Positions 28,401-36,241 of a DNA stretch of 64,000 nt are shown piece by piece (the first letter of the stretch is position 1; the number at the start of each line of letters is the position of its first letter). The notes below the pieces were generated by a model that was given only the letters and a program-made list of their open reading frames with translations, made no database searches and was not told the DNA's origin. The DNA comes from Telluria antibiotica (lineage in GTDB: Bacteria; Pseudomonadota; Gammaproteobacteria; Burkholderiales; Burkholderiaceae_D): NCBI RefSeq assembly GCF_011682055.1, contig NZ_JAAQOM010000013.1, positions 62,001 through 126,000 on the forward strand, written 5' to 3'. The translations under genes were made by a program, and so were the position numbers.

Positions 28401-28590
28401 CGGGAAAGACGTCGAACAGGTTCCGTCCCACGATGTGTTCGCGTGTCGTCATGGTGGCGCGCAGGCGCGCTTCGTTGGCGGCGACCATCGTGAAGTCGGG
28501 CGCCAGGACGAGGTAGGGAACCGGTGTCGCTTCGAATAAAAGGCGGAAATCGAGGCCCGGCGCGTCGGGCGATCCAGCTGGCTCGGTCAT
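25489..28590 (-). CDS. Hybrid sensor histidine kinase with five PAS domains and a receiver
   Basis: A 1033-residue cytoplasmic sensor with no membrane helix. Five PAS/PAC modules span about residues 15-655 (each ending in a D-I-T/S-x-Q/E pattern such as VEDVTEQ, GTCTDINDQ, VLDITQQ, ILDISES and GTNTDITIQ). Then come the HisKA H-box MLAHELRNP with phospho-acceptor His672, an HATPase_c domain with N box NLLNNAAKYT and G boxes DDGIGM and GGLGLGLALA, and a C-terminal receiver with phospho-acceptor Asp959 (LILDIGLPDMDGYEL). It autophosphorylates and passes phosphate to its own receiver; an output partner is not encoded nearby. It separates the two cyanophycin gene groups; a functional tie is unproven. 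Confidence 0.92.
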   Translation of the reverse strand: MTEPAGSPDAPGLDFRLLFEATPVPYLVLAPDFTMVAANEARLRATMTTREHIVGRNLFDVFPDNPADPGATGVTNLRASLTRVLQTRQPDIMPIQKYDIPKDGSAGGEFEVHYWKPLNSPVLDAAGNVVYIIHAVEDVTEQVMKQRAAEAGEARFRQIADAMPQMVWSALPDGYHDYYNRRHYEFAGVSPDETIGQDWGAIIHPDDLPRTRQAWAHCLATGEPYKIEYRLRHHAGDYRWMLARALPIRNAGGDIERWMGTCTDINDQKIMEAELLNARLRLEGTLTAAEIGTWTWDIQADRIHADRNFANMFQMSEELADGAPLGAYLDAIHPDDRPGVEADIAASLASGKPYQYYFRVRQRDGGVRHVHARGKIDPAPDGKPAWMPGVVLDITQQRLAEEARLRTEFQFRTIAESSVIGIMQYRYDGTLVNANDALLRMLGYTREEFESNGLSWRQLTPPEWEEADRNSLGTLQAKGSVEAYEKEYFRKDGSRLPVYVGAANYRGNREEGIGYILDISESKKAQAALRESEIQFRTLAENIPQLAWMANSDGAIFWYNNRWFEFTGMTLEDMQGWGWQKVHHPDFMEAVRAKYYEQIVERQVAWEDLFPLRGANGEYRWFLSRAVPIRDRDGRITRWFGTNTDITIQREAEEALALANRRKDEFLAMLAHELRNPLAPISAAAELLGRASADTEVVKKYGAIIARQVRHMTDIVDDLLDVSRVTRGLVSIEKAELDIKDAVHGAIEQAKPLIESRGHTLAVRLAPEAAVVLGDRTRLIQVLTNLLNNAAKYTPLGGHITLRLDIDERCVRVDIADDGIGMDATFLPHVFDLFTQAERTPDRSQGGLGLGLALARSIMSLHGGSVTAHSDGPGKGSTFTLALPLMRKEPDAVRGSAAAIQDGPAQRPLHLLVVDDNADAAESLAALLQTQGHAVTIRHDAHGALEEAGSATPDALILDIGLPDMDGYELSRRLHAMPETSHATYIALTGYGQAHDRVLAKAAGFQHYFVKPIDMTALRRVLADVAPAAMPRG

Positions 28591-28745
28591 ATCACTGTCC
28601 CGCGTGTTTCAATGCACGGATGATAAGTCGAAGCCGGGGAAAGTGTCGCGTCGGAATGTGCGGCGGGTCGGGCGCGACCCGGTCGGGCGCGCACCTGGGG
28701 GCGGCCCGGCCGTGCGTTTATCCGTGATGCGTCCCGGGGAGGCGC

Positions 28746-31325
28746 CTACACCGCCTCCGCCTCGATCCTGCTGGCCGTTGCCGGCGACGTGGGCCTGATC
28801 GCCTCCGTCAACTCCGTGATCGACGAGCCGCACCCGAACACGAGGACGTCGCCCGGCGCGCAGCGCGCGAGGCCCGCGCGGATGGCTTCGTGCACGTCCA
28901 GCTCGACCTGCAGCCGGTCGGCCTCGAACCTGCCCAGGCCCGCGCCCTGTACGAGCAGCGCGGCCACTTCGCCGCCGGCGCGGCCGCGGTTTTCCGTCTC
29001 GTACACGACGAGGTCGTCGAAGCCGGCCGCGCACGTCTCGCCGATGGCGACGAGGTCTTCGTCGCGGCGGTCGCCCGGGGCCGCCACGACGCCGACGAGG
29101 CGGCCCGGCGTCAGTGCGCGCGCCGCCTCGGCCAGCGCCGCGTACGCGGCCGTGTTGTGGCCATGGTCGAAGATGACGGTCACGCCGTCCACGTCGAACA
29201 CGTTCGAGCGCAGCGGATTGTGCTTCCAGTCGGAGACGAACGTGCGCAGACCCGTGGCGATCTCCTGGTTGGCGAACTCGCACGCGGCCAGCGCGGCGGC
29301 GGCGGCCAGGCCGTTGGCGATGTTGTAGCGCGCCGCGCCCTTCATGGTGCACGGCATCGTGCGCACGTCCAACAGGGCGTCGTGGCGCGTGCCGTTCGCG
29401 AGCACGATCGTGTTGTCCTCCAGGTAGGCGCCGCGGCCGCCCCGTTCCAGGTGGCGCAGCAGCACGGGATTGTCGGGGTCCAGCGCGAAGTACAGGATTT
29501 CCACGCTGTGCGCCAGCTCGGCGGACATGGCGACGCAATGGTCGTCTTCCGCGTTCAGCACGACGGCGCGGCGGGCGCGCTCCGCGATGACGAACTTGAG
29601 GCGCGCAAGGTCCTCGACCGTGTCGATGCCGTCGCGGCCCAGGTGGTCGGCCGACACGTTCAGCACGACGGCGACGTCGCACCAGTCGAACGGGAGGCCG
29701 TGCTCGAGGACGCTGCTCCGCGCCGTCTCCAGCACGGCGAAGTCGACGTCCGGCGCCGCAAGCACCGCGCGCGCCGAGCAATCGCCCTTGACGACGCGTT
29801 CGCCGCCGATGTATCCGCCTTCCGTCGTCGTCACGCCCGAGCAGAAGCCCGCCAACCGCGCCGCGTGCGCGACCAGGAGGCTCGTCGTCGTCTTGCCGTT
29901 CGTGCCCGTCACGGCGACGACGGGGATGCGGCCGTCGTCGTCGCCGAACAGCGCATCGACGATGGCGGCGCCCGCGTCGCGCGGCGTGCCGCGGCTCGGG
30001 TACTGGTGCATGCGGATGCCGGGCGCCGCGTTGACTTCGATGATGCCGCCATGCTGGTCGCGCAGGGGCCGGGCGATGTCTGCGCAGACGATGTCGATGC
30101 CGGCGACGTCCAGGCCGATCGTGCGCGCGGCGCGGATGCAGACCTCGCGCGTGTCCGCCGGCAGCAGGTCCGTCACGTCTTCCGCCGTGCCGCCCGTCGA
30201 CAGGTTGGCGTTGCCGCGCAGGTCCACTTGGCGGCCGGCCGCCGGGACGGCGTCGAGGTCCAGCCCTTGCTGCGCCAGCACTTGCAGCGCGAGGTCGTCC
30301 AGCGGAATCTTCGTGAGGATGTTCGCGTGGCCGTCGCCGCGCGCGGGGTTGCTGTTCTCGACGTCGACGAGCGCGCGCACGGTGGACACGCCGTCGCCCG
30401 TCACGTGCGGCGGCCGGCGCCACGACGCGGCGGCGATCTTGCGGCCCGTGACGAGCACGCGGTAGTCGCGGCCTTGCAGGTGCTCTTCGACGATGGCGCG
30501 GTCCCCGTATTTGCGGGCGAAGTCGAACGCGCGCTCGATCTCGTCGGGTGTCGCGCACGCGACCGTCACACCCTTGCCCTGGTTCGCATCCAGCGGCTTC
30601 ACGGTGACGGGGCCGCCGAGCCGGCGTGCCGTGCGCAGCGCGGCGTCCAGCGTCGTGACGGTGGCGCCGGCCGGCACGGGGACGCCGGCCTGGTCGAGCA
30701 GCGTCTTCGTCAGCTGTTTGTCGCTGGCGATGCCGACGGCGACGTGGTTCGTGGCGCCCGTGATCGTGGCTTGCAGGCGTTTCTGGCGGCGCCCCCAGCC
30801 CAGCTGGAACAGGTTCGCTTCGTCCGTCAGGCGCAGGCTCGGGATGCCGCGCCGGTGCGCGGCCGCCAGCACGGCCGCCGTGCTCGTGCCGATGGCGTGG
30901 CGCCGGGCCGTGTCGCGCAGGTCGGCGACGGTGGCGTCCAGGTCGAACGCTTCGTGGCGCGCGCACGCGCCGATCAGCGCGGCCGCCGTGGACAGCGCCA
31001 GCGCGGCCACCTGTTCGATGGTGTAGCCGCACACGATGCGGACGCGCTGCGGGCGGGCCGGGTCGACCCGCGTGAGGCTGAACGGTCCGGGCGTGCCGGC
31101 GAGGCGCTGCAATTCCATCACGACGGCTTCGAGGGCTTCGTGCCCGGCCTGGCAGTCGGACAGGCGGGCCGCCGCCTCGGCCGGCATCGCCGGCAGCAGC
31201 GCCAGCAGCCGGGCGCCGAGGCCGGCGGCATGCTCCTGGCCGGTGGCGGCGACCACGGCCAGCAGGCAGGGCCCCGTGGCGTACAGGTTCGGGCCGTGCA
31301 GGAAGCGTTGTTCGGCGATGTTCAT
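28746..31325 (-). CDS. cphA: Cyanophycin synthetase with intact ATP-grasp and altered Mur-ligase domain
   Basis: An 859-residue CphA. The N domain starts MNIAEQRFLHGPN. The ATP-grasp domain is complete (LDANQGKGVTVAC, ENSNPARGDGHANILTKI, NLSTGGTAEDVTDLL, EVNAAPGIRMHQYPS) and would add Asp to the backbone. The M domain keeps the P-loop GTNGKTTTS (Lys478), but motifs kept in the paralogue at 22180 are changed: GDCTGYWSAR is GDCSAR, ETARGGIL is ETARSSVL and VDYAHNP is FDHGHNT. Arg ligation may be impaired or may use another substrate. The start overlaps the cyanophycinase stop (ATGA), last gene of an iaaA-cphB-cphA operon. It probably works together with the plus-strand paralogue. Confidence 0.88.
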   Translation of the reverse strand: MNIAEQRFLHGPNLYATGPCLLAVVAATGQEHAAGLGARLLALLPAMPAEAAARLSDCQAGHEALEAVVMELQRLAGTPGPFSLTRVDPARPQRVRIVCGYTIEQVAALALSTAAALIGACARHEAFDLDATVADLRDTARRHAIGTSTAAVLAAAHRRGIPSLRLTDEANLFQLGWGRRQKRLQATITGATNHVAVGIASDKQLTKTLLDQAGVPVPAGATVTTLDAALRTARRLGGPVTVKPLDANQGKGVTVACATPDEIERAFDFARKYGDRAIVEEHLQGRDYRVLVTGRKIAAASWRRPPHVTGDGVSTVRALVDVENSNPARGDGHANILTKIPLDDLALQVLAQQGLDLDAVPAAGRQVDLRGNANLSTGGTAEDVTDLLPADTREVCIRAARTIGLDVAGIDIVCADIARPLRDQHGGIIEVNAAPGIRMHQYPSRGTPRDAGAAIVDALFGDDDGRIPVVAVTGTNGKTTTSLLVAHAARLAGFCSGVTTTEGGYIGGERVVKGDCSARAVLAAPDVDFAVLETARSSVLEHGLPFDWCDVAVVLNVSADHLGRDGIDTVEDLARLKFVIAERARRAVVLNAEDDHCVAMSAELAHSVEILYFALDPDNPVLLRHLERGGRGAYLEDNTIVLANGTRHDALLDVRTMPCTMKGAARYNIANGLAAAAALAACEFANQEIATGLRTFVSDWKHNPLRSNVFDVDGVTVIFDHGHNTAAYAALAEAARALTPGRLVGVVAAPGDRRDEDLVAIGETCAAGFDDLVVYETENRGRAGGEVAALLVQGAGLGRFEADRLQVELDVHEAIRAGLARCAPGDVLVFGCGSSITELTEAIRPTSPATASRIEAEAV

Positions 31326-32269
31326 GAGATCGGATTCCGTTTCGTGATGTTTTCCAGGAACTCGAGCAGCGGAGGCGGGATGCGCCGGGCGTCGCTGCGC
31401 CGGGCGTCGCTGCGCCGGGCGTCCCCGCCGTCCGCGCCGGGAAGGGCGTAGCGGCTGCCGGCCGGGAGCAGGTGCAGGCGCACGTCGATCAGTTCCGGCG
31501 TCGCGTGATCGGCGATTTCCGCCACGTTCGTCGACATCGCGCGTCCGTCCACGATCGTCACGGCGCCTTCGCCCACGACTTCGATCCCGACGCCCCGCTC
31601 GACGACGAGCGCCGTGTCCTCGTCGATGCCGATGCCCTGCAAATACGGGTTCTGCGCGACGACGGACAACAGCCGCGACAACCGCTGGCGCTCGGAAAAA
31701 TGCTGGTCGATGACGACCTTGTGCAGGAAACCGAGCCCCGCGCCCAGGCTCACGGACCCCTTTTCGGGATGCAGCTCGGCGCGGCCCTGCGCGAGCATGT
31801 GACCGGACATCGCGGACGCGCCCGCGCTCGTGCCGCCGATGCACGCGCCGCGCAGCTTCAGCGCCGCGTGCATCTCCGCGTCCAGCGCGGTGCCGCCGAG
31901 GATCGCCAGCAGGCGCTTCTGGTCGCCGCCCGTCATGAAGATGCCGTCGGCGTCGACGACGTCGCGGATCAGGTCCTCGTCGTTGGCGTCGTGGCGGGTC
32001 ATGAGGTGCAGGTGCACGTGGCGCGTGACGCCGAGGTCGCGGAACGCGCAGTCGTACGCGTCCCACATCTTGGCGGCCACTGCGCTGGCCGCCGTGATGA
32101 CGACGATCTTCGCGGACGGCCCGCCGCACAACTCGACGAAGCGTTTCAGGATCGCCATGTCGTTCTGCTTGTCCTCGCCGCCGCCGATGATCACGAGGTG
32201 GCCGTGGTTGCCGGCCAGGCGGTCGGCCTGTTCGGCCTGGGCATTGGCGATTTTTTCGCGCGCGGTCAT
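31322..32269 (-). CDS. cphB: Cyanophycinase
   Basis: A 315-residue serine peptidase of the S51 type that cleaves cyanophycin to beta-Asp-Arg dipeptides. The nucleophile elbow GGTSAGASAM carries the catalytic Ser, VIIGGGEDKQND begins the fold, and FMTGGDQKRLL and GIGIDEDTALVV are typical. No signal peptide is present, so it acts inside the cell on stored polymer. ATG and TGA overlap the neighbours on both sides, so synthesis and breakdown genes are tightly coupled. The last 30 residues include an unusual repeated ARRSD segment from a 15-bp tandem repeat at 31381. Confidence 0.93.
   Translation of the reverse strand: MTAREKIANAQAEQADRLAGNHGHLVIIGGGEDKQNDMAILKRFVELCGGPSAKIVVITAASAVAAKMWDAYDCAFRDLGVTRHVHLHLMTRHDANDEDLIRDVVDADGIFMTGGDQKRLLAILGGTALDAEMHAALKLRGACIGGTSAGASAMSGHMLAQGRAELHPEKGSVSLGAGLGFLHKVVIDQHFSERQRLSRLLSVVAQNPYLQGIGIDEDTALVVERGVGIEVVGEGAVTIVDGRAMSTNVAEIADHATPELIDVRLHLLPAGSRYALPGADGGDARRSDARRSDARRIPPPLLEFLENITKRNPIS
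31381..31423. repeat. 15-bp tandem repeat in the cyanophycinase C-terminus
   Basis: The unit TGCGCCGGGCGTCGC occurs about 2.9 times in tandem, in frame, giving repeated Arg-Arg-Ser-Asp-Ala in the C-terminal tail of the enzyme. It lies outside the catalytic core and is probably slippage-prone. Confidence 0.8.
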
Positions 32270-33180
32270 GGCGTCACGATCCGCGCGTGCGGCATGTCCT
32301 GGTTGCTGAAGGAACCGGCTTCCGCGCGGCTGACGGCGATCAGGCCGACCGGGACCTTCGCGTCGAACAGCCCGACGCCGCGCTCCAGCGCGTGCGCGAG
32401 CGGCATGCCGTCCTCGATCCAGCCATAGACCGTGCGCGCCAGCAGGTGGCGCACGATCTGCTCGCCGATGCCCGTGGCCGCGACGGCGCCCGCCGGGCCG
32501 GCGTAGAAGCCGCTGCCGATGATCGGCGTGTCGCCCACGCGCCCCAGCAGCGACGGGGCGGAGCCGCCTGTCGACAGCGCGACGGCGAAGTGGCCGTCGG
32601 GGCCGCGCACGACGGCGCCGACCGTGTCGCACGCGGCGTGCGCGGGCAGGTCGAGCGGGGTCTGGTAATTCCAGAAGCGCAGGAACGCCTTCGCTTCCGG
32701 TGCGATGCCGGGCATGGCGGGTACGGAGCCGGCCAGCTCACGCACGACCCTGGCGTGCGCGGCGCGCTGGTGTTCCGAGATCGTCGTGTGGACCGGATGG
32801 CCGATGGCGGCGGCGAAGCGGCTCGCGCCTTCGCCCGCGAGCAGCCAGTGCGGCGTCTCGGCGACCGCCCGCGCCAGCAGCACGGGATTCTTGACGCCTT
32901 GCACGCAGGCGACGGCACCGAGGCGGCCGCGGGTGTCCATGATGGAGGCGTCCAGCTCGACTGTGGCGCCGTCGAGGCACAGCACGGCGCCGCTGCCCGC
33001 GTTGAAGCGGCCGTCGTCTTCCATCGACGCGACGGCCGCGATGGCGGCCTCCAGCGCGTCGGCGCTGATGGCCAGTTCGTCGGCGGCACGCCGGGCCGCG
33101 CGCGCGCAACCGTCGTCGTAGGCGCGCGGGCTGCCGGCCCCGCCGTGCACGACGATGGCGTATCCTGGGGTGTGACTCAT
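32266..33180 (-). CDS. iaaA: Isoaspartyl peptidase / type III L-asparaginase
   Basis: A 304-residue N-terminal nucleophile hydrolase precursor that self-cleaves before Thr in ACDTVGAVV to give alpha and beta subunits. The opening IVVHGGAGS and the substrate loop GRVGDTPIIGSGFYAG match plant-type asparaginases. In this operon it most likely splits beta-Asp-Arg from cyanophycinase into Asp and Arg, completing polymer use. The ATG at 33180 has AAGGAG at slightly long spacing. It is the first gene of the operon and its stop overlaps the cphB start. A CATAAT box at 33253-33248 (minus strand) may be the -10. Confidence 0.92.
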   Translation of the reverse strand: MSHTPGYAIVVHGGAGSPRAYDDGCARAARRAADELAISADALEAAIAAVASMEDDGRFNAGSGAVLCLDGATVELDASIMDTRGRLGAVACVQGVKNPVLLARAVAETPHWLLAGEGASRFAAAIGHPVHTTISEHQRAAHARVVRELAGSVPAMPGIAPEAKAFLRFWNYQTPLDLPAHAACDTVGAVVRGPDGHFAVALSTGGSAPSLLGRVGDTPIIGSGFYAGPAGAVAATGIGEQIVRHLLARTVYGWIEDGMPLAHALERGVGLFDAKVPVGLIAVSRAEAGSFSNQDMPHARIVTP

Positions 33181-33398
33181 CTTGTTCTTTTCTCCTTGCG
33201 ATGCGTGTGCCGCGCGCGCCCGTCCGGACCGCGCCGGCCGATACCGCATTATGCAAAACGTAAAAAAATAGAAACATCGGTACCCTGGCCGTGTGATTGT
33301 CGGACGCCGCTTACACGGCACAGGTTGCCCGCGGGATGTCTGCCAGGGGCGTGAACGACGGGGATTCGGCCAGGATTTTTGAGGTGAGGAAACGGTCG

Positions 33399-33851
33399 CT
33401 AGCGCATTACGGATACGCCGCGCAATGCCTGGCGCAGCTCGCGCGCGACCTGGCGGCGGCGGGTGTCGTCGACGTAGCGCCCGATCTCGATTTTCACGCC
33501 GCGCGATTCCAGCTGGATGAGGGACGGCCGCCGCCCGTCCGGCGCGACGACGCGCGTCCACAGCGGGTCGAGGCGCGTCAGCTCGCGGCGGTCGGCCTGC
33601 ACGCGGGTGACGAGCAGGCCCGATTCGGACAGCGCGATGCGCTCGTGGTCCGTTGCGTGGCGGGCGTAGACGAGCAGCGCCAGGCCGACCAGCGCCAGCT
33701 CGAACAGGGAAAACGCGAGGACGAGCCAGATCCCGTGCAGCAGGAAGCCGACGGCGACGGCGAGGGAACCGACGCACAGGACGGCGTAGGCGCGCGCGAC
33801 CTGGCGCGGGGACAGCGAGCAGTTGCGCCGCAACGTCCATTCGCGCGTCAT
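33399..33851 (-). CDS. DUF2244 integral membrane protein
   Basis: A 150-residue protein with two adjacent membrane helices (AVLCVGSLAVAVGFLLHGIW and LVLAFSLFELALVGLALLVY) after a short polar start MTREWTLRRNCSLSPRQ, then a C-terminal domain with LDPLWTRVV and ESRGVKIEIGRYV. This is the DUF2244 layout, often near cytochrome oxidase genes, but none is present here. The ATG at 33851 has GGAGG. Function unknown. The gap 33852-34132 (281 bp) to the Hsp70 gene shows no gene; the Hsp70 promoter should lie there. Confidence 0.78.
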   Translation of the reverse strand: MTREWTLRRNCSLSPRQVARAYAVLCVGSLAVAVGFLLHGIWLVLAFSLFELALVGLALLVYARHATDHERIALSESGLLVTRVQADRRELTRLDPLWTRVVAPDGRRPSLIQLESRGVKIEIGRYVDDTRRRQVARELRQALRGVSVMR

Positions 33852-34132
33852 GGCCGCTCCCTCCTGCCGGGCCGGAGCGCACGCGCGGCTGCCCAGATAG
33901 GCATCTTGGCTACCGCTCGTCGCTGTCGTGTGCTGTCCATGCCGGCGCCCGGGAGTCTGCGCAAATGCGCGACCACTGGCCGAGTATCGCGCAGCTCGGC
34001 GCGACAGGGCGCCACGCAGGCGCGTGGTATGCATGAGACAGGCGCGCGCGGCGTCCGTCGCGTGGCCCTGCCGCAAGGGACGCGGCGCCCGGAATCTGGT
34101 AACATTCCGCCCCTTTTCATCGAAAGACTTCC

Positions 34133-35383
34133 ATGGCGAACGCTTGCGGCGTCGATTTCGGCACGTCGAACTCCACCGTCGGCTGGGTGCGGCCCGGCGC
34201 ACCCGTGCTGCTGGCCCTCGAGGACGGCAAGCCGACGTTGCCGTCCGTCGTGTTCTTCAACGCGGACGACGACCAGGTCCGCTATGGCCGTGCCGCGCTG
34301 GCGGATTACCTGGAAGGTTACGACGGCCGTCTGATGCGTTCGCTGAAGAGCCTGCTGGGCACGCCCCTGATGGAAGCCCAGACGGAAGTCGCGGGCCGCG
34401 CGTTGCCGTTCCGTCAACTGCTCGGGTATTTCATCGGCGAGGTCAAGCGCCGTGCCGAGCGCGAGGCGGGCCGCCCGTTCGAGCGCGCCGTGTTCGGACG
34501 CCCCGTGTATTTCGTCGACGACGATCCCGACGCGGACCGCCTCGCCGAGGATACGCTGGCCGACATCGCCCGCGCTGTCGGCTTTACGGAAATCGGCTTC
34601 CAGTACGAGCCGATCGCCGCCGCGTTCGACTACGAATCGCGCATCGACCGCGAAGAGCTCGTGCTGATTGCCGACATCGGCGGCGGCACGTCCGACTTCT
34701 CGCTCGTGCGCCTGGGCCCCGCGCGCGCGGGCCGCGCGGACCGGCGCGACGACATCCTCGCCACCGGCGGCGTGCACATCGGCGGCACGGACTTCGACAA
34801 ATACCTGAGCCTTGCGTCCGTGATGCCACTGCTGGGCCATGGCAGCGCGCTGCTGTCCGGTGCGGCGGTGCCGTCGAGTTATTACTTCAACCTGGCGACG
34901 TGGCACACGATCAACCAGGCGTACACGCGCAAGAACATCGCGCAGCTTGCCGACCTCGTGCGCGACGCGGCCGAGCCGGACAAGCTCAAGCGCCTGCAGC
35001 ACCTGATCGACGAGCGCGCGGGACACTGGCTCGCGATGCGCGTGGAGGAGGCGAAGATCGGGCTGTCCGACGCGCCGGAAGTCGCGCTCGACCTCGACCG
35101 GCTCGCGCCACCGGAGCGGCTGCGCGTGGGCCGCGACGTGTTCACGGCGTCGATCGGTGGCCTCGTCGACAATGTCGGTGCGACCGTGCGCCGGCTGCTC
35201 GACGAGGCCGGCATCGCGGCGGACCGCGTGGATACCGTGTTCTTCACCGGAGGTTCCAGCGGCGTCGCGAGCCTGCGCGAGCGCATCGCCGCCATCGTGC
35301 CGGACGCGCGCAAGGTCGAAGGCGACCTGTTCGGCAGCATCGGCGCCGGACTCGCGCTCGACGCGGCCCGCAAATTCGGCTGA
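34133..35383 (+). CDS. YegD-like Hsp70-family protein lacking a full substrate domain
   Basis: A 416-residue protein with the Hsp70/actin ATPase fold: phosphate-1 loop GVDFGTSNSTVG, ADIGGGTSDFSLV (phosphate 2) and FFTGGSSGVASL (adenosine motif). It ends soon after the ATPase domain (LFGSIGAGLALDAARKFG), so the peptide-binding domain of DnaK is absent, as in E. coli YegD. Role unknown, possibly a specialised chaperone without known client. No dnaJ or grpE is nearby. It is 31 bp from the exonuclease gene, with which it is probably co-transcribed. Confidence 0.87.
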   Translation: MANACGVDFGTSNSTVGWVRPGAPVLLALEDGKPTLPSVVFFNADDDQVRYGRAALADYLEGYDGRLMRSLKSLLGTPLMEAQTEVAGRALPFRQLLGYFIGEVKRRAEREAGRPFERAVFGRPVYFVDDDPDADRLAEDTLADIARAVGFTEIGFQYEPIAAAFDYESRIDREELVLIADIGGGTSDFSLVRLGPARAGRADRRDDILATGGVHIGGTDFDKYLSLASVMPLLGHGSALLSGAAVPSSYYFNLATWHTINQAYTRKNIAQLADLVRDAAEPDKLKRLQHLIDERAGHWLAMRVEEAKIGLSDAPEVALDLDRLAPPERLRVGRDVFTASIGGLVDNVGATVRRLLDEAGIAADRVDTVFFTGGSSGVASLRERIAAIVPDARKVEGDLFGSIGAGLALDAARKFG

Positions 35384-35414
35384 AACCCGTCTTTACCCCT
35401 AGAAAGGCAGCATC

Positions 35415-36050
35415 GTGTTCGAACGCCCCATCGTCATGCTCGACTTCGAGACCACCGGCCTGTCGCCCGACGCCGGCGACCGCATCACGGAAGTGGCGGC
35501 GCTGCGCATCGCGGATGGACGCATCGTCGAGCGCTATGTCTCCCTCGTGAATTGCGGCGTGCGGGTGCCGTCGTTCATCACGCAACTGACGGGCATCACG
35601 CAGGCGATGGTCGACGGCGCGCCGCCGGCCATTGATGTCGTGCCCGCGCTGATCGACTTCATCGGCGACGACGTGCTCGCCGCGCACAACGCCAGCTTCG
35701 ACGAGAAGTTCCTCAAGGCGGAGGGCGCGCTGCTGGGGCACGGGTGCCGCCATGGCGGACTCGTGTGCTCGCTGAAACTGTCGCGCCGCGTGTTCCCGGG
35801 CCAGGCGAGCTACAAGCTCGGTCAGCTGGCGCGCACGCTCGGCATCGCTTTCAGCGGCCGCGCCCACCGTGCCGAGGCCGACGCCGAAGTGGCGGCTCTG
35901 TTGCTCATCCACATCGGCCGGCACCTGAACGATACGTATGGCCTGGGCGGCGTCGATCCGGGCTTGCTCGTGTCGCTCAACCGCGTGGCGGCCGCCAAGG
36001 TCGCGGCGTTCATGGGTGCGTACGCGGCCGGCCGGCGCGTGCCGGCCTGA
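35415..36050 (+). CDS. DEDDh 3'-5' exonuclease (DnaQ-like)
   Basis: A 211-residue exonuclease of the DNA polymerase III epsilon/PolC family. The Exo I motif DFETTG, Exo II HNASFDEKFL and Exo III HRAEADAEV (with the DEDDh His and Asp) are all present, so it should be active. It lacks the polymerase-binding tail of true DnaQ, suggesting a repair or RNA/DNA trimming role. The start is a GTG at 35415 behind AGAAAGG. It is likely in an operon with the YegD-like gene. Confidence 0.87.
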   Translation: MFERPIVMLDFETTGLSPDAGDRITEVAALRIADGRIVERYVSLVNCGVRVPSFITQLTGITQAMVDGAPPAIDVVPALIDFIGDDVLAAHNASFDEKFLKAEGALLGHGCRHGGLVCSLKLSRRVFPGQASYKLGQLARTLGIAFSGRAHRAEADAEVAALLLIHIGRHLNDTYGLGGVDPGLLVSLNRVAAAKVAAFMGAYAAGRRVPA

Positions 36051-36241
36051 CGGCGTTCGCGGCTCACCTGTTTCCCCCGCGCAGCTTCTGTCGTCGCGTG
36101 CGCGCGGCCGCTTCGGCCGACGCGTCGCGTCGACATCGTTTTTGCGCTCGTCCATCCCCTTCACGTTGGCGCACCTCAAATCCGTGATGCATCGCATCAT
36201 TACACTTTTGCCAATTCTTTGACTCCGTCCGGGGGCAACGC

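Noticed and set aside
33852..34132. Gene in the gap before the YegD-like gene
   Set aside because: Open frames on both strands are low-complexity and lack ribosome sites; only a promoter is expected there.
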